From NCBI RefSeq assembly GCF_000367365.1, contig NZ_BARF01000025.1:124001-188000 (forward strand): a stretch of DNA of 64,000 bases. Reading direction: 5' to 3'. Below, piece after piece: positions 8,273 to 16,750 of the stretch (its first letter is position 1; each line of letters starts with the position of its first letter). A model generated the notes under the pieces. It was given only the letters and a program-made list of their open reading frames with translations. It was not told the DNA's origin and did no database searches. The translations under genes and the position numbers were made by a program. This DNA comes from Streptomyces prunicolor NBRC 13075 (lineage in GTDB: Bacteria > Actinomycetota > Actinomycetes > Streptomycetales > Streptomycetaceae).

Positions 8273-9221
8273 CGGGGAGGGTCAACTCCCAGGTGTCGAC
8301 GCCGTAGTCGAGGGCCATGCCGTGCCGTTCGTACAGCGCGAGCGCGTTGCTGGTGTTGTCCGTGTCCACGCCCAGGCCGATCCGGTCGCGGCCGAGTGCC
8401 GCGTAGTGGCCGAAGCCGTAGCGCAGGAGGTGGCTGCCCAGGCCCCGGCCGCGGGCCTGGCGCAGGACGGCGATGTTGCCGATCCAGGCCATCGAGGCGC
8501 GGTCGTTGTGGGTGCGCAGCATCCCGGCGTCACCGAGGCCGTCGACATGGGCGATCCAGATCAGGGACCAGTCGACCCGCTCGGCGTCGATGTCGTCCAG
8601 CCACTGCGCGTACGTGCGGTACTGGAAGTCGAAGTGCTCGGTCATGGCCTCCTGGAGCAGCGCGTGGGCGCGTCGGCGGTCCGGTTCCTCCAGGCAGGGG
8701 CGCAGGGTCACACCGGACGGGGAGGGTGGCAACGGGTCGGCCGTGGCAACTAGTTGACGGGCCATCACGTTGTAGCGGCGGACCGGTTGCCAGCCTCGGC
8801 CTCGTAGTGCGTCCACGTCCATGGTGGGGGCGAGGGTGAGGTGCAGGTGCACCACGGCGCGGGGCGCCCCGTTGGCGGCGGCCCGTTGCGCGGCGCGGGT
8901 CTCCATCAGGTCGAACAGGTGCAGGGCGCCGGGGAGTCGGCCCGGCACGATGTAGTGGTCGATGTCGATCCGCTCGCCGCCCGAGTCGTCCCACAGCAGG
9001 CCGTACCCGATGAGGCGGGCGCCCTCGAAGAGCAGCCAGGAGTCCCGCTCCAGGTCCACCTCGGGGTGCTTCAAGTCCGCCTGGATCTCGGCCAGTTCGG
9101 TGTCCGCGCGGCCGATCTCCAGCAGGTCGATCTCGTTCAGCAGGGCGCACACCGTCGGCGCGTCGTCCGGTGTCACCGGGCGCACGGTCAGTCCGGGCGG
9201 CGGAGGGCTGGGGGCGGTCAT
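8259..9221 (-). CDS. Tandem GNAT N-acetyltransferase
   Basis: Acetyltransferase of 320 aa with two GNAT folds, one at about 8-150 and one at about 170-315. Only the second keeps a clear acetyl-CoA loop (RQARGRGLGSHLLRYGF) with the following ALALYERHGM strand, so it is probably the catalytic half. Size and architecture resemble mycothiol synthase MshD, but no MshD-specific motif was identified, so the substrate is left open. The 3' end overlaps the convergent chitinase gene by 14 nt. The ATG is preceded at 6 nt by GACAGT and, 17 nt further, by TTGCGA, with no ribosome-binding site, consistent with a leaderless message. Confidence 0.88.
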   Translation of the reverse strand: MTAPSPPPPGLTVRPVTPDDAPTVCALLNEIDLLEIGRADTELAEIQADLKHPEVDLERDSWLLFEGARLIGYGLLWDDSGGERIDIDHYIVPGRLPGALHLFDLMETRAAQRAAANGAPRAVVHLHLTLAPTMDVDALRGRGWQPVRRYNVMARQLVATADPLPPSPSGVTLRPCLEEPDRRRAHALLQEAMTEHFDFQYRTYAQWLDDIDAERVDWSLIWIAHVDGLGDAGMLRTHNDRASMAWIGNIAVLRQARGRGLGSHLLRYGFGHYAALGRDRIGLGVDTDNTSNALALYERHGMALDYGVDTWELTLPVTSG

Positions 9222-9279
9222 GGACCCACTGTCGGATGATCGCCCCCGACTCGCAACGGAGTTTCCGGGCCCCGTGCCT

Positions 9280-10332
9280 TCAGTCCTCCATCATTTCGCG
9301 CACCAGCGGGGCCACCTTCGTGCCGTACAGCTCGATGTTGGTCATGAGGGTGTCGTGGGGCATCCCGGTGATGCCGTACTTGAGGTTGAAGCGGGTCGCG
9401 TCGAGGGTCTTGAGGGTGTCCGTGATCTTGCGGGCCACGGTCTCGGGTGATCCGACGTGCAGGGCCCCGCCGGGGCCGACGTCCTGCATGAGGCTCTCGC
9501 GGGTCGGGGTGCGGAAGCCGCGTTCCCGGGCCACGCTGCGGATCAGTTCCTGGAAGGCCGGGACGAACTCCTCCACCGCCTGTTCGTCGGTGGCGGCGAC
9601 ATGGCCGGGCGCGTGCACACCGATGGGCCGCGCGGGGTGGCCGAACTCCGCCAGCGCCCGCCGGAACAGCTGGGAGAACGGGGCGAAGCGGGCCACGTCA
9701 CCGCCGATGATCGCCAGCATCAGGGAGAACCCGTACTGGGCGGTGCGGATGACGGACTGGGGGCTGCCGCCGACACCGATCCAGGTGGGTATCGAGCCGG
9801 TCTCGCTGTGCGGGTAGACCGATATGCCGTCGAGGGCGGCACGGGTGTTTCCGGACCAGGTGACGGGCTTCTCCTTGAGGAGTTCGGCGAAGAGGGCGAC
9901 CTTCTCCTCGAACAGCTCCTCGTAGTCGTTCAGGTCGTAGCCGAAGAGCGGGAAGGACTCGGTGCTGGACCCTCTGCCGAGGATGACCTCGGCGCGGCCC
10001 GCGGAGACGGCGTCGAGGGTGGCGTAGCGCTGGAAGACGCGGACGGGGTCGTCCGAACTGATCACCGTCACGGCCGAGTTGAGGCGGATGCGCTCGGTGC
10101 GCGCGGCGATGGCCGCGAGGACGACGTCGGCGGCCGACAGGGGCATCGCCTCGGTGTGGTGCTCGCCGATGCCGAAGTGGTCGACGCCGACCTGGTCGGC
10201 GAGGACGCCTTCCTCGACGAGGCGGCGGATGGCCTGGCCGTGGGTCAGCGGCGCGCCCTCGGCGTCGTTCGTGACGTCACCGAACGTGTCCAGGCCGAGC
10301 GTGATGGCGAAGGGGGTGGTCGGGGTGGTCAT
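9280..10332 (-). CDS. LLM-class flavin-dependent oxidoreductase
   Basis: Luciferase-like monooxygenase family enzyme of 350 aa, expected to use reduced FMN or F420 in a TIM barrel. Diagnostic segments are GVDHFGIGEHHTEAMPLSAA near the N-terminus, RIRLNSAVTVISSDDPVRVF, and AEVILGRGSSTESFPLFGYD in the middle, the last typical of the two-domain oxidoreductase subgroup. It lies 28 nt downstream of a marR gene on the same strand, so both probably form an operon controlled by the MarR operator. AAGGAG precedes the ATG. Substrate unknown. Confidence 0.92.
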   Translation of the reverse strand: MTTPTTPFAITLGLDTFGDVTNDAEGAPLTHGQAIRRLVEEGVLADQVGVDHFGIGEHHTEAMPLSAADVVLAAIAARTERIRLNSAVTVISSDDPVRVFQRYATLDAVSAGRAEVILGRGSSTESFPLFGYDLNDYEELFEEKVALFAELLKEKPVTWSGNTRAALDGISVYPHSETGSIPTWIGVGGSPQSVIRTAQYGFSLMLAIIGGDVARFAPFSQLFRRALAEFGHPARPIGVHAPGHVAATDEQAVEEFVPAFQELIRSVARERGFRTPTRESLMQDVGPGGALHVGSPETVARKITDTLKTLDATRFNLKYGITGMPHDTLMTNIELYGTKVAPLVREMMED

Positions 10333-10360
10333 CTCGTACTCCTTGGTTCTGCTCGGTGGG

Positions 10361-10816
10361 TCAGGTGGCGATACGGCGCATCAGGCCGAGGAGCCGGGTC
10401 AGGTCGGCGGCGTCGACGTGGTCGAGGACATGGCGCCGGACGCTGGAGAGGTGGGCGGGCCATGCCTCCTGGAGGCGGGCGAGGCCCTGGTCGGTGAGGA
10501 CGGCGTTCCAGCCGCGGGCGTCCTCGGCGCACCGCTCCCGTCCGACCAGCCCCTGGGTCTCCAGGCGGGTGACGATGCGGGTCATGCCGCTCAGCGAGAG
10601 GCTGCAGACGGACGCCAACTCGCTCATCCGCATGCGCCGGTCCGTGGCCTCGGACAGATGCATGAGGGTCGTGTACTCGGACAGCGGCAGGCGCTGCTCC
10701 CGCATCATGTCGGCGTCGACGGCCCGGGGCAGCACGAGCATCACCCGCGCGAGTTCACGCACCAACTCCTCCTCGTGCGGACTCATGGGTCGCAGTGGCT
10801 GCTCGGGCGTGGTCAT
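10361..10816 (-). CDS. MarR-family transcriptional regulator
   Basis: Winged-helix regulator of 151 aa. The recognition region is ELASVCSLSLSGMTRIVTRL at about 67-87 followed by a wing (GLVGRERCAEDARGWNAVLT). It heads a two-gene operon with an LLM oxidoreductase. The ATG is preceded by TAAACT at 6 nt and has no Shine-Dalgarno sequence, so the message is probably leaderless; an inverted repeat overlaps the promoter, suggesting autorepression. Members of the family commonly respond to phenolic or oxidising compounds, but the ligand here is unknown. Confidence 0.93.
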   Translation of the reverse strand: MTTPEQPLRPMSPHEEELVRELARVMLVLPRAVDADMMREQRLPLSEYTTLMHLSEATDRRMRMSELASVCSLSLSGMTRIVTRLETQGLVGRERCAEDARGWNAVLTDQGLARLQEAWPAHLSSVRRHVLDHVDAADLTRLLGLMRRIAT

Positions 10817-10822
10817 GCCACC

Positions 10823-10846
10823 AGTTTACTTGATTGACGAAACAAG
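10823..10846 (-). promoter_or_regulatory. marR promoter with inverted repeat
   Basis: Read on the minus strand, TAAACT (complement of 10823-10828) ends 6 nt before the marR ATG. Adjacent to it CTTGATT-GACG-AAACAAG (10829-10846; 6 of 7 arm positions complementary) is a likely MarR operator placed between the -35 and -10 positions. Confidence 0.5.
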
Positions 10847-10887
10847 CAAGTGGGCCGATGAGAGCGACCGCCTCGCGGCTTCCGTGC

Positions 10888-11985
10888 TCACCGGACGGGC
10901 GGCTCGTCCCCCGTCGTGTCCGCATGGCCGTGATAGCGCAGCAGGAGCATCGCCGCGTCGTCGTGGAGCGGGCCGGCCGTGTGCCGGACCAGGTCCTCGC
11001 GCAGGGAGTCCAGCGCGCTCTGCGCGTCGGGCTCCTTCAGCAGGTGCGCCCGCTCGCCCAACGGATAGAACGTGCCCTGGCCGTCGCGGGCCTCGGTGAC
11101 GCCGTCGGTGTACAGCAGCAGCTGCTCGCCCGGCGCGAAACCCACGGAGAACGGCTTCGGGCTCTCGCTGCCCTGGGCGCCGCCCAGGCCGAGCGGCGGG
11201 GCGTAGGAGGGCGGTGCGGGGAAGTCGGCGGTGCCGTCGCGCCGTACGACCATCGGGGGCGGGTGGCCGTAGTTGAGGAAGAGCACCTCGTGGTCCGTGC
11301 CGATCTCGGCGAGGACGGCGGTCACGAACTTCTCGTCGGACAGGACGCGGGAGACGCTGCGCTCCAGGCGCTCGCCGAGTCCCACGAGGTCGGGTTCGTC
11401 GTGCGCGGCCTCGCGGAACGCGCCGAGCACCACGGCGGCCGTCTCGACGGCGGCGAGCCCCTTGCCCTGCACATCGCCGACGATCACCCGCACACCGTGC
11501 GGGGAGGCGACCACCTCGTAGAGGTCACCGCCGATGCGGGCCTCCGCGACGGCCGAGGTGTACGACACCGCCGCCTGGAGCGGACCCGCGGTCAGCGGTA
11601 CGGGTCGTAGAAGTACTCGCTGCGCGACCTCCGCGATGGACCGCACGCTGGCGAGTTCGGCCTCGCGGCGGCCGCGCATCACGGCGGCGGCGATGCCCGC
11701 GCCGGTCACGCCCACCACCGACACCATCGCCAGGAAGCCCCGGCGTTCCTGGAACAGGCCGTCGTAGAGACCGAGTCCGACGCACAGCGCGAGCGCGGCG
11801 GCGCCGAACCACGCGGTACGGCGCCAGCCGCCGACGAGTCCGGCGAAGGCCGGGCCGAGGGAGGCCAGCGGGAGGAAGCCGAGGCCCGGCCCCGTGACGA
11901 GGTCCCCGACCGCCACCACCGCCATCACCGCGGCGGGCAGCCAGGTCAGCACGGAAAGGCTGCGCTGCGGCTTCGCTGCGGCCAT
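10888..11985 (-). CDS. Membrane PP2C/SpoIIE serine phosphatase
   Basis: Protein phosphatase of 365 aa of the RsbU/SpoIIE type, which dephosphorylates anti-anti-sigma factors. Four hydrophobic helices (about 12-110) are followed by the phosphatase domain: RIGGDLYEVV and VIVGDVQGKGLAAVETA carry the metal-binding Asp residues, and LLLYTDGVTEARD and LHDDAAMLLLR complete the set. The start was placed at the ATG with GGAG 6 nt upstream, 25 codons inside the longest frame. It is divergent from an RsbW-like kinase gene, so the two may belong to one partner-switching circuit. No sensory PAS or GAF domain is present. Confidence 0.92.
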   Translation of the reverse strand: MAAAKPQRSLSVLTWLPAAVMAVVAVGDLVTGPGLGFLPLASLGPAFAGLVGGWRRTAWFGAAALALCVGLGLYDGLFQERRGFLAMVSVVGVTGAGIAAAVMRGRREAELASVRSIAEVAQRVLLRPVPLTAGPLQAAVSYTSAVAEARIGGDLYEVVASPHGVRVIVGDVQGKGLAAVETAAVVLGAFREAAHDEPDLVGLGERLERSVSRVLSDEKFVTAVLAEIGTDHEVLFLNYGHPPPMVVRRDGTADFPAPPSYAPPLGLGGAQGSESPKPFSVGFAPGEQLLLYTDGVTEARDGQGTFYPLGERAHLLKEPDAQSALDSLREDLVRHTAGPLHDDAAMLLLRYHGHADTTGDEPPVR

Positions 11986-12098
11986 GGTCCACTCCAAGGG
12001 CGTCGCGGCTTTCGGGGGCCGCCTTCCGCAGGGGCCCTCCCCCACCTTTGGACATCGCAAGGCTGCCAGGCAATCCCCTTGGTGTGCCCGGCGCTTTA

Positions 12099-12110
12099 CT
12101 CAATTGAGTC
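12099..12110. promoter_or_regulatory. 12-bp palindrome in the SpoIIE / anti-sigma intergenic gap
   Basis: ACTCAATTGAGT is a perfect palindrome in the 295-bp gap between the divergent phosphatase and kinase genes. It is unusually AT-rich for this genome and may be an operator; no flanking promoter hexamers could be assigned confidently. Nothing else definite is visible in this gap. Confidence 0.3.
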
Positions 12111-12280
12111 CGAGAACGGACATTTCCTGATCGACGACAACCATGTGGTTCCGCCTGGTTGCCGATCACGGACTGCGGGCAAGGGAACGGTGTAGGACCG
12201 GCCGTGCAAGACATGCAGCGGCCCCGGTGCGGTCGCGCCGCGGGGATACCGGGTTGTCCTAGGAGGGGAAGTGATTCGCC

Positions 12281-12700
12281 ATGCGTACGCATCGGCGTAC
12301 CCATAGGCGTTCTGTACGCGTGGAGTACCTGCTGCCGGACGAGGCCGCGTCGGCGGGTCAGGCACGGAAGTTGACCTCGGAGTTCCTCGCCCGCTCCCGC
12401 CATCAGCTGGCGCGGGTGGACGCGGAGCAGATCGACGACGCGACGCTGATCGTGTCCGAACTCGTCGCCAACGCGACCGAGCACGGCCGCGGCGAGTGCC
12501 GGCTGCGCCTCCAACTGTCCGACGAGCGCGTCACGGTCGAGGTATACGACGACAACCCGACCCCGCCCCGCGTACGGCCGTTGACAGCCGAGGGCGAGAG
12601 CGGACGCGGCCTGTCCATGGTCCGCTGCCTGGCGCACCGCCTGGACGTCACCCCGCTCACCGGGGGCGGCAAGCGGGTGCGGGCGATTCTGGCGATCTGA
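12281..12700 (+). CDS. RsbW-like ATP-binding anti-sigma/kinase protein
   Basis: Small GHKL ATPase of 139 aa, the type that binds a sigma factor or phosphorylates an anti-anti-sigma protein. The N box is IVSELVANATEHGRGE, the G1 region is VEVYDDNPTPP and the G2 region is GRGLSMVRCLAHRLDV. The N-terminus is very basic (RTHRRTHRR). AGGAGG lies 14 nt before the ATG, farther than ideal, so the true start may be one of the in-frame GTG codons just downstream. It is divergent from a SpoIIE phosphatase, the natural antagonist of such kinases, but no STAS-domain antagonist gene is adjacent. Confidence 0.88.
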   Translation: MRTHRRTHRRSVRVEYLLPDEAASAGQARKLTSEFLARSRHQLARVDAEQIDDATLIVSELVANATEHGRGECRLRLQLSDERVTVEVYDDNPTPPRVRPLTAEGESGRGLSMVRCLAHRLDVTPLTGGGKRVRAILAI

Positions 12701-12718
12701 CCCGGCCGCGCGATCGGT

Positions 12719-12946
12719 TCAGCCGACGCGCAGCGGCGGTACGACGGGCACCTCCGGGGCTGCATCGATGTCGGCCTGCGTCATCCGGAACTCGACGGGG
12801 TAGGCCTCGCGCCGGGTGCGGCGGTCGGGTTCGGTGGTGCGCCACATGTAGAGGCAGCGGACGCATTGGAGTACGTCCCACACGCCGGGGACCGGCGAGG
12901 TCGTCACGGTGTCGACCGTGTCGTGGGCGCAGCGGGGGCAGATCAT
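12719..12946 (-). CDS. vdcD: Non-oxidative hydroxyarylic acid decarboxylase subunit D (VdcD-like)
   Basis: Small protein of 75 aa with two CxxC-type pairs (MICPRC at the N-terminus and LQCVRC at about 27-31), followed by YMWRTTEPDRRTRREAYP. This pattern and size match subunit D of the BsdBCD/VdcBCD decarboxylases of vanillate and 4-hydroxybenzoate, a small probably zinc-binding partner. The start was set at MICPRC; the longer frame upstream is antisense noise. It follows the UbiD-type gene by 68 nt and ends the operon. The symbol follows the Streptomyces vdcBCD operon and is assigned by synteny. Confidence 0.85.
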   Translation of the reverse strand: MICPRCAHDTVDTVTTSPVPGVWDVLQCVRCLYMWRTTEPDRRTRREAYPVEFRMTQADIDAAPEVPVVPPLRVG

Positions 12947-13014
12947 GACGGGTGACTCCTGAGGTCGGTGCACTGGGGCGGTCTGTGGACTTTCAGCGGC
13001 CTTTCGGCGGGCTT

Positions 13015-14439
13015 TCAGCGGGCGGCGAGGAGGGCGCGCAGCCGGTCGGTCCACTCCGGGGTCTCGGGCAGGTCGCGTACCGGGGTGTCGAAGTGGCCCC
13101 TGTTGTCCGGTGCGACCGGTGTCGTGGCGTCGATGATCATCTTGCTGGTGATTCCCGGGGTGTTGGCGGCCGGTGCCAGGGCCATGACCGACAGGTTGGG
13201 GACGATGATCACGTCGTCCTGGGGGTTCACCTTCGCGGACATCGCCCACATCACCTGGGGCAGGTCGAAGGGGTCGACGTCCTCGTCCACGACGATGACC
13301 TGCGTGACGTAGCCGAGGCCGTGGGGTGTGGTCATCGCGCGCATGCCGACCGCCTTGGCGAAGCCGCCGTAGCGCTTCTTCGTGGAGACGATCACCGCGA
13401 GGCCGTGGGTGTACATGGCGTTGACTGCCTGCACCTCGGGGAATTCGGCGCGGAGTTGCTTGAGGAGGGGGACGCAGGTGTTGGGGCCGACGAGGTAGTC
13501 GACCTCGGTCCACGGCATGCCCAGGTAGAGGGACTCGAAGACCGGGTCGGTGCGGTAGGAGACGCGGTCGATGCGGATCGTCGGCATGCGTCGGCCGCCG
13601 GAGTAGTGGCCGGTGAACTCGCCGAAGGGGCCCTCGATTTGCCGCTTACGGCTCTCGACCACGCCCTCGATGACGACCTCGGAACCCCAGGGGACGTCGA
13701 AGCCGGTGAGGGGCGCGGTGGCGATGGGGGCGGGGGCTCCGCGCAGGGCGCCGGCCATCTCGTACTCGGACTGGTCGTAGCCCATCGGCATGCCGGCGAC
13801 GATCGTGATGACCGGGTCGTTGCCGAGGGTGATCGCGATGGGCAGGTCCTCGCCCAACTCCTCGGCGGCGTGCAGGTGTTGGGCCACGTCGTGCATGGGG
13901 ACGGGCTGGAAGGCGAGGCGGTCGCGGCCGATGACCTCGATGCGGTAGGTGCCGACGTTCTGCTTGCCGAAGTGGTCCGGGTCGCGCGGGTCGCGGGAGA
14001 CCACGGCGGCCTTGTCGAGGTAGAAACCGCCGTCGCCGTCGTTGAGCCGGAACAGCGGGAGGACCTCGAACAGGTCGATGTCGGCGCCCTGTTGGGTGTT
14101 CTCCCGCCAGGGCGCGTCCTCGCGGCGCTCCGGTGCGACCGGGAAGGCGTCCCAGCGGCGGGCGAACTCCTCGACCTGCTCGCGCACGGAGGTCTCCGGG
14201 GGCAGCCCGAGGGCGAGGGCGTGGTTGCGCCAGGAGCCGTGGACGTTCATCGCGATCCGGGCGTCGGTGAAACCCTTGACGTTGTCGAAGTAGAGGGCGG
14301 GGGCGCCTTCGCCGATACGTCCGGCCGCGTTGGCGGCGGCGGCCAAGTCCGGTTCGGGGAGGACCTGTTCGGTGATCCGCAGCAGTTGGCCGTGCTTGTC
14401 CAGGGTGTCCAGGAAGCTGCGGAGGTCGTCGTAGGGCAT
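13015..14439 (-). CDS. vdcC: UbiD-family hydroxyarylic acid decarboxylase (VdcC-like)
   Basis: Prenylated-FMN-dependent decarboxylase of 474 aa, the catalytic subunit that removes CO2 from vanillate- or 4-hydroxybenzoate-type acids. Typical UbiD features are ALYFDNVKG near residue 48, PVPMHDVAQHLHAAEELGED, ALGNDPVITI-like strand with MPMGYDQSEYEMAGALRGAP, and EGPFGEFTGHYSGGRRMP, which carries the conserved catalytic Glu and cofactor contacts. KRYGGFAKAVGMRAMTTPHG follows. It lies between the UbiX-type gene that supplies its cofactor and the subunit D gene. Exact substrate is inferred from the three-gene set. Confidence 0.92.
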   Translation of the reverse strand: MPYDDLRSFLDTLDKHGQLLRITEQVLPEPDLAAAANAAGRIGEGAPALYFDNVKGFTDARIAMNVHGSWRNHALALGLPPETSVREQVEEFARRWDAFPVAPERREDAPWRENTQQGADIDLFEVLPLFRLNDGDGGFYLDKAAVVSRDPRDPDHFGKQNVGTYRIEVIGRDRLAFQPVPMHDVAQHLHAAEELGEDLPIAITLGNDPVITIVAGMPMGYDQSEYEMAGALRGAPAPIATAPLTGFDVPWGSEVVIEGVVESRKRQIEGPFGEFTGHYSGGRRMPTIRIDRVSYRTDPVFESLYLGMPWTEVDYLVGPNTCVPLLKQLRAEFPEVQAVNAMYTHGLAVIVSTKKRYGGFAKAVGMRAMTTPHGLGYVTQVIVVDEDVDPFDLPQVMWAMSAKVNPQDDVIIVPNLSVMALAPAANTPGITSKMIIDATTPVAPDNRGHFDTPVRDLPETPEWTDRLRALLAAR

Positions 14440-14508
14440 GGGGGCTCCGTACGTGAAGGGGCGTGTGGCGCGGGTGATGTGGGCGCCTCGGGTGTCTCTG
14501 GCGGTGTG

Positions 14509-15105
14509 TCAGGCGGCGGGGTGGATGCGTGTGTCGCGGGCGGGGCGCATGCCCTCCCAGCGCTTGGCGGCGGGGGCGGGCAGGTCCAGCTGGTCGAGGA
14601 CGCGGGAGGTGATGTGGGTGACGATGTCGTCGACCGTGGCGGGGTGGTTGTAGAAGGCGGGCATCGGGGGCACGATCCGGACGCCCTTGCGCGCGAGGTC
14701 GAGCATGTTCTCCAGGTGGATCTCGCTCAGGGGGGTCTCGCGCGGTACGAGGACCAGCGGGCGGCGTTCCTTGAGGATCACGTCGGCGGCCCGGCCGATC
14801 AGCCCGTCGGCGTAGCCGGTGCGGATGCCGGCCAGGGTCTTCATGGAGCAGGGCACGATCACCATGCCGTCGGTGCGGAACGACCCGGAGGCGATGGTGG
14901 CGCCCTGGTCCTCGGGACTGTGGACGACGTCGGCCAGCTCGGCGACCTCGCGGGCGGTGCGTCCCGTCTCCAGCTCAACAGTGGTCCGGGCCCAGCGGCT
15001 GAGGACGAGATGGGTCTCGACCTCGGGCAGCTCGGCGAGCTGCTCCAGCAGCCGGACACCGAGCACGGCCCCGGTCGCTCCGGTCATTCCCACGATCAGT
15101 CGCAC
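14509..15105 (-). CDS. vdcB: UbiX-family flavin prenyltransferase (VdcB-like)
   Basis: Flavin prenyltransferase of 198 aa that makes prenylated FMN for the adjacent UbiD enzyme. LIVGMTGATGAVLGVRLLE is the N-terminal nucleotide-binding motif; IVPCSMKTLAGIRTG and LVLVPRETPLSEIHLENML are family signatures, and VPPMPAFYNHPATVDDIV closes the active site. The GTG start with AAGGAG 8 nt upstream was preferred over a 36-codon longer frame. It is first of three genes in a vdcBCD-type operon and divergent from an AraC regulator 87 nt away. On the minus strand TTGTCG-N16-TACGGT is a plausible promoter. Confidence 0.92.
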   Translation of the reverse strand: MRLIVGMTGATGAVLGVRLLEQLAELPEVETHLVLSRWARTTVELETGRTAREVAELADVVHSPEDQGATIASGSFRTDGMVIVPCSMKTLAGIRTGYADGLIGRAADVILKERRPLVLVPRETPLSEIHLENMLDLARKGVRIVPPMPAFYNHPATVDDIVTHITSRVLDQLDLPAPAAKRWEGMRPARDTRIHPAA

Positions 15106-15192
15106 GTCACCAGCTCCTTGCCCAGTTCGGTCTCTGCGCTTTCGACCGTAGGAGCGGTTCGCTGTCCGACAAGGGTAGGCTCGGGACTCACC

Positions 15193-16065
15193 ATGGGAAA
15201 AAACGGTCAGCATCGATCCGAGATCACGGACGTGGCGTACCGTCCGTCACTCAGCGCGCCCATCGGTATGGACGTGGTGGGATTCACCGAGCTGCTGGCG
15301 CGCGGTGAGCGCCGTGGCATCGACCTGTCGGCGCCGCAGCGGCCGGACTTCCACCACCTGATCCACGTCACCGAGGGCACGCTGCGCCACCGGGTGGACT
15401 TCACGGACTGCGCGGTGGAGGCGGGCGGCTGGCTGTGGGTGAGCTCGGGGCAGGTGCACCAGTACGTCCCCGACGACCTGACGACGACCCGGGGCACGAT
15501 CGTGATCTGGCAGCCCGGTTTCGTCCTGGCCGATCCTCCCTTCGACCAGTCACCCCTGCTCCCGACGGGTCCGCACGCGCGGGCGGCCCGCCTGACACTC
15601 CGTCATCTCACGCACGAATACGCCGACTTGGCCTCACTCCCCCTCGACGCCCACCTCCAGACCCTCCGCATGCTCCTCTCCGTCCTGCTGCTGCGCCTCT
15701 CGCACGTGCGCCCGGACCCGGTGTCGTCCGCCCCGGCCGACGACACGTTCCGCCGTTACAGCGCCGCCCGGGAACGCGATTTCCGCACCAGCCACCAAGT
15801 CGCCGACTACGCCGCCGCGTTGGGCTACAGCCCGCGCACCCTCACCCGGGCGACCCTCGCGGCGACCGGCACGACCGCCAAGCAGTACCTCGACGCCCGC
15901 ATCCTCCTGGAGGCCAAGCGCCTCCTCGTCCACACCGACGCGACGGCGGCGGACGTCTCCCGCGCCCTCGGCTTCGGCGAGCCGACCGACTTCGCGAAGT
16001 TCTTCCGCAAGCGGGAAGGACGTACGCCACTGGAGTTCCGGGCGGTGGCACGCGGGCAGACATGA
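15193..16065 (+). CDS. AraC-family transcriptional regulator
   Basis: Regulator of 290 aa with an N-terminal cupin-like sensing domain (PDFHHLIHVTEGTLRHRVDF, then AGGWLWVSSGQVHQYVP) and two C-terminal AraC helix-turn-helix units at about 200-285 (VADYAAALGYSPRTLTRATL and AADVSRALGFGEPTDFAKFF with RKREGRTPLEFR). It is divergent from the vdcBCD-type operon and is the likely activator, responding to an aromatic acid. The ATG used here begins MGKNGQ; the much longer frame extending upstream runs antisense through the decarboxylase genes and is not real. Confidence 0.92.
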   Translation: MGKNGQHRSEITDVAYRPSLSAPIGMDVVGFTELLARGERRGIDLSAPQRPDFHHLIHVTEGTLRHRVDFTDCAVEAGGWLWVSSGQVHQYVPDDLTTTRGTIVIWQPGFVLADPPFDQSPLLPTGPHARAARLTLRHLTHEYADLASLPLDAHLQTLRMLLSVLLLRLSHVRPDPVSSAPADDTFRRYSAARERDFRTSHQVADYAAALGYSPRTLTRATLAATGTTAKQYLDARILLEAKRLLVHTDATAADVSRALGFGEPTDFAKFFRKREGRTPLEFRAVARGQT

Positions 16066-16090
16066 GTAGCCCGAGCAACCGGAGGTGGGT

Positions 16091-16750
16091 ATGCGGGAGT
16101 TCCAGCCGGGTCAGACCGCCGTACGGCGTGATGTGTTCCGGCGGAAGGTGTGGAGTGCCCATGCGTTACGGGTCGTGGAGGACACCGCCGAGGCGCTGGT
16201 TCTGGGGTGCCGGCCGGGCGCGGAGTCGTTGGCCCCCACGACCTGGATCGAGTCCCTCCTCACCGGCGACGAAACCGCCCGGCTGCGCGCCCTGGCGAAC
16301 CTGGCCAACGGCAACTGGCAGCTCGGCCGCTGGACTTGGCGGGACACCACCCATCTCCAATGGGTGCCGCCCGACAGCTGGTTCAGCGTCAACGCGTTCT
16401 TCGACGCCGCGGGAGAGGGCCGACTCACGTACTGGTACGTCAACTTCCAGCATCCGATGCGCCGCACGCCCATCGGCTTCGACACTTTCGACCTGCTGCT
16501 GGACCTGGTGGTCGCGCCCGACCTGTCGCGGTGGGACTGGAAGGACGAGGACGAGTACGCCCACGGCCGCCGGTTGGGGGTGGTGAGCGAGGCCGATCAC
16601 CGGGCGGTGGAGAAGGCTCGCGAGGAGGCGGTCGCGATGATCGAGGGGGCCGTCGGACCGTTCGCTGCGGAACGGGGGTTGGGGACGTGGCGCTACGAAC
16701 CTCACTGGCCCGACCCTCAACTACCCACCGGCGTCTTGGACTTGGTCTAG
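16091..16750 (+). CDS. DUF402 domain protein (FomD-like superfamily)
   Basis: Protein of 219 aa in the DUF402 family, which includes the nucleotidyl-phosphonate hydrolase FomD. The diagnostic block is at about 135-165: FDTFDLLLDLVVAPDLSRWD and then KDEDEY, containing the acidic metal-binding residues. A Trp-rich strand region (NWQLGRWTWRDTTHLQW) precedes it. GGAGG lies 5 nt before the chosen ATG, so the earlier GTG was rejected as start. The stop overlaps the convergent P450 gene by 4 nt. Physiological substrate unknown; nucleoside diphosphates are possible by family. Confidence 0.85.
   Translation: MREFQPGQTAVRRDVFRRKVWSAHALRVVEDTAEALVLGCRPGAESLAPTTWIESLLTGDETARLRALANLANGNWQLGRWTWRDTTHLQWVPPDSWFSVNAFFDAAGEGRLTYWYVNFQHPMRRTPIGFDTFDLLLDLVVAPDLSRWDWKDEDEYAHGRRLGVVSEADHRAVEKAREEAVAMIEGAVGPFAAERGLGTWRYEPHWPDPQLPTGVLDLV

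Noticed and set aside
8259..9221. Tandem GNAT considered as mycothiol synthase MshD
   Set aside because: Length and two-fold architecture fit, but no MshD-specific motif was recognised, so only the general family is reported.
12952..16065. A 1037-aa open frame on the plus strand
   Set aside because: Only its last 290 codons (the AraC protein) look real; the rest is antisense to the vdcBCD-type genes and has the low-complexity Gly/Val/Asp/Arg composition of high-GC shadow frames.
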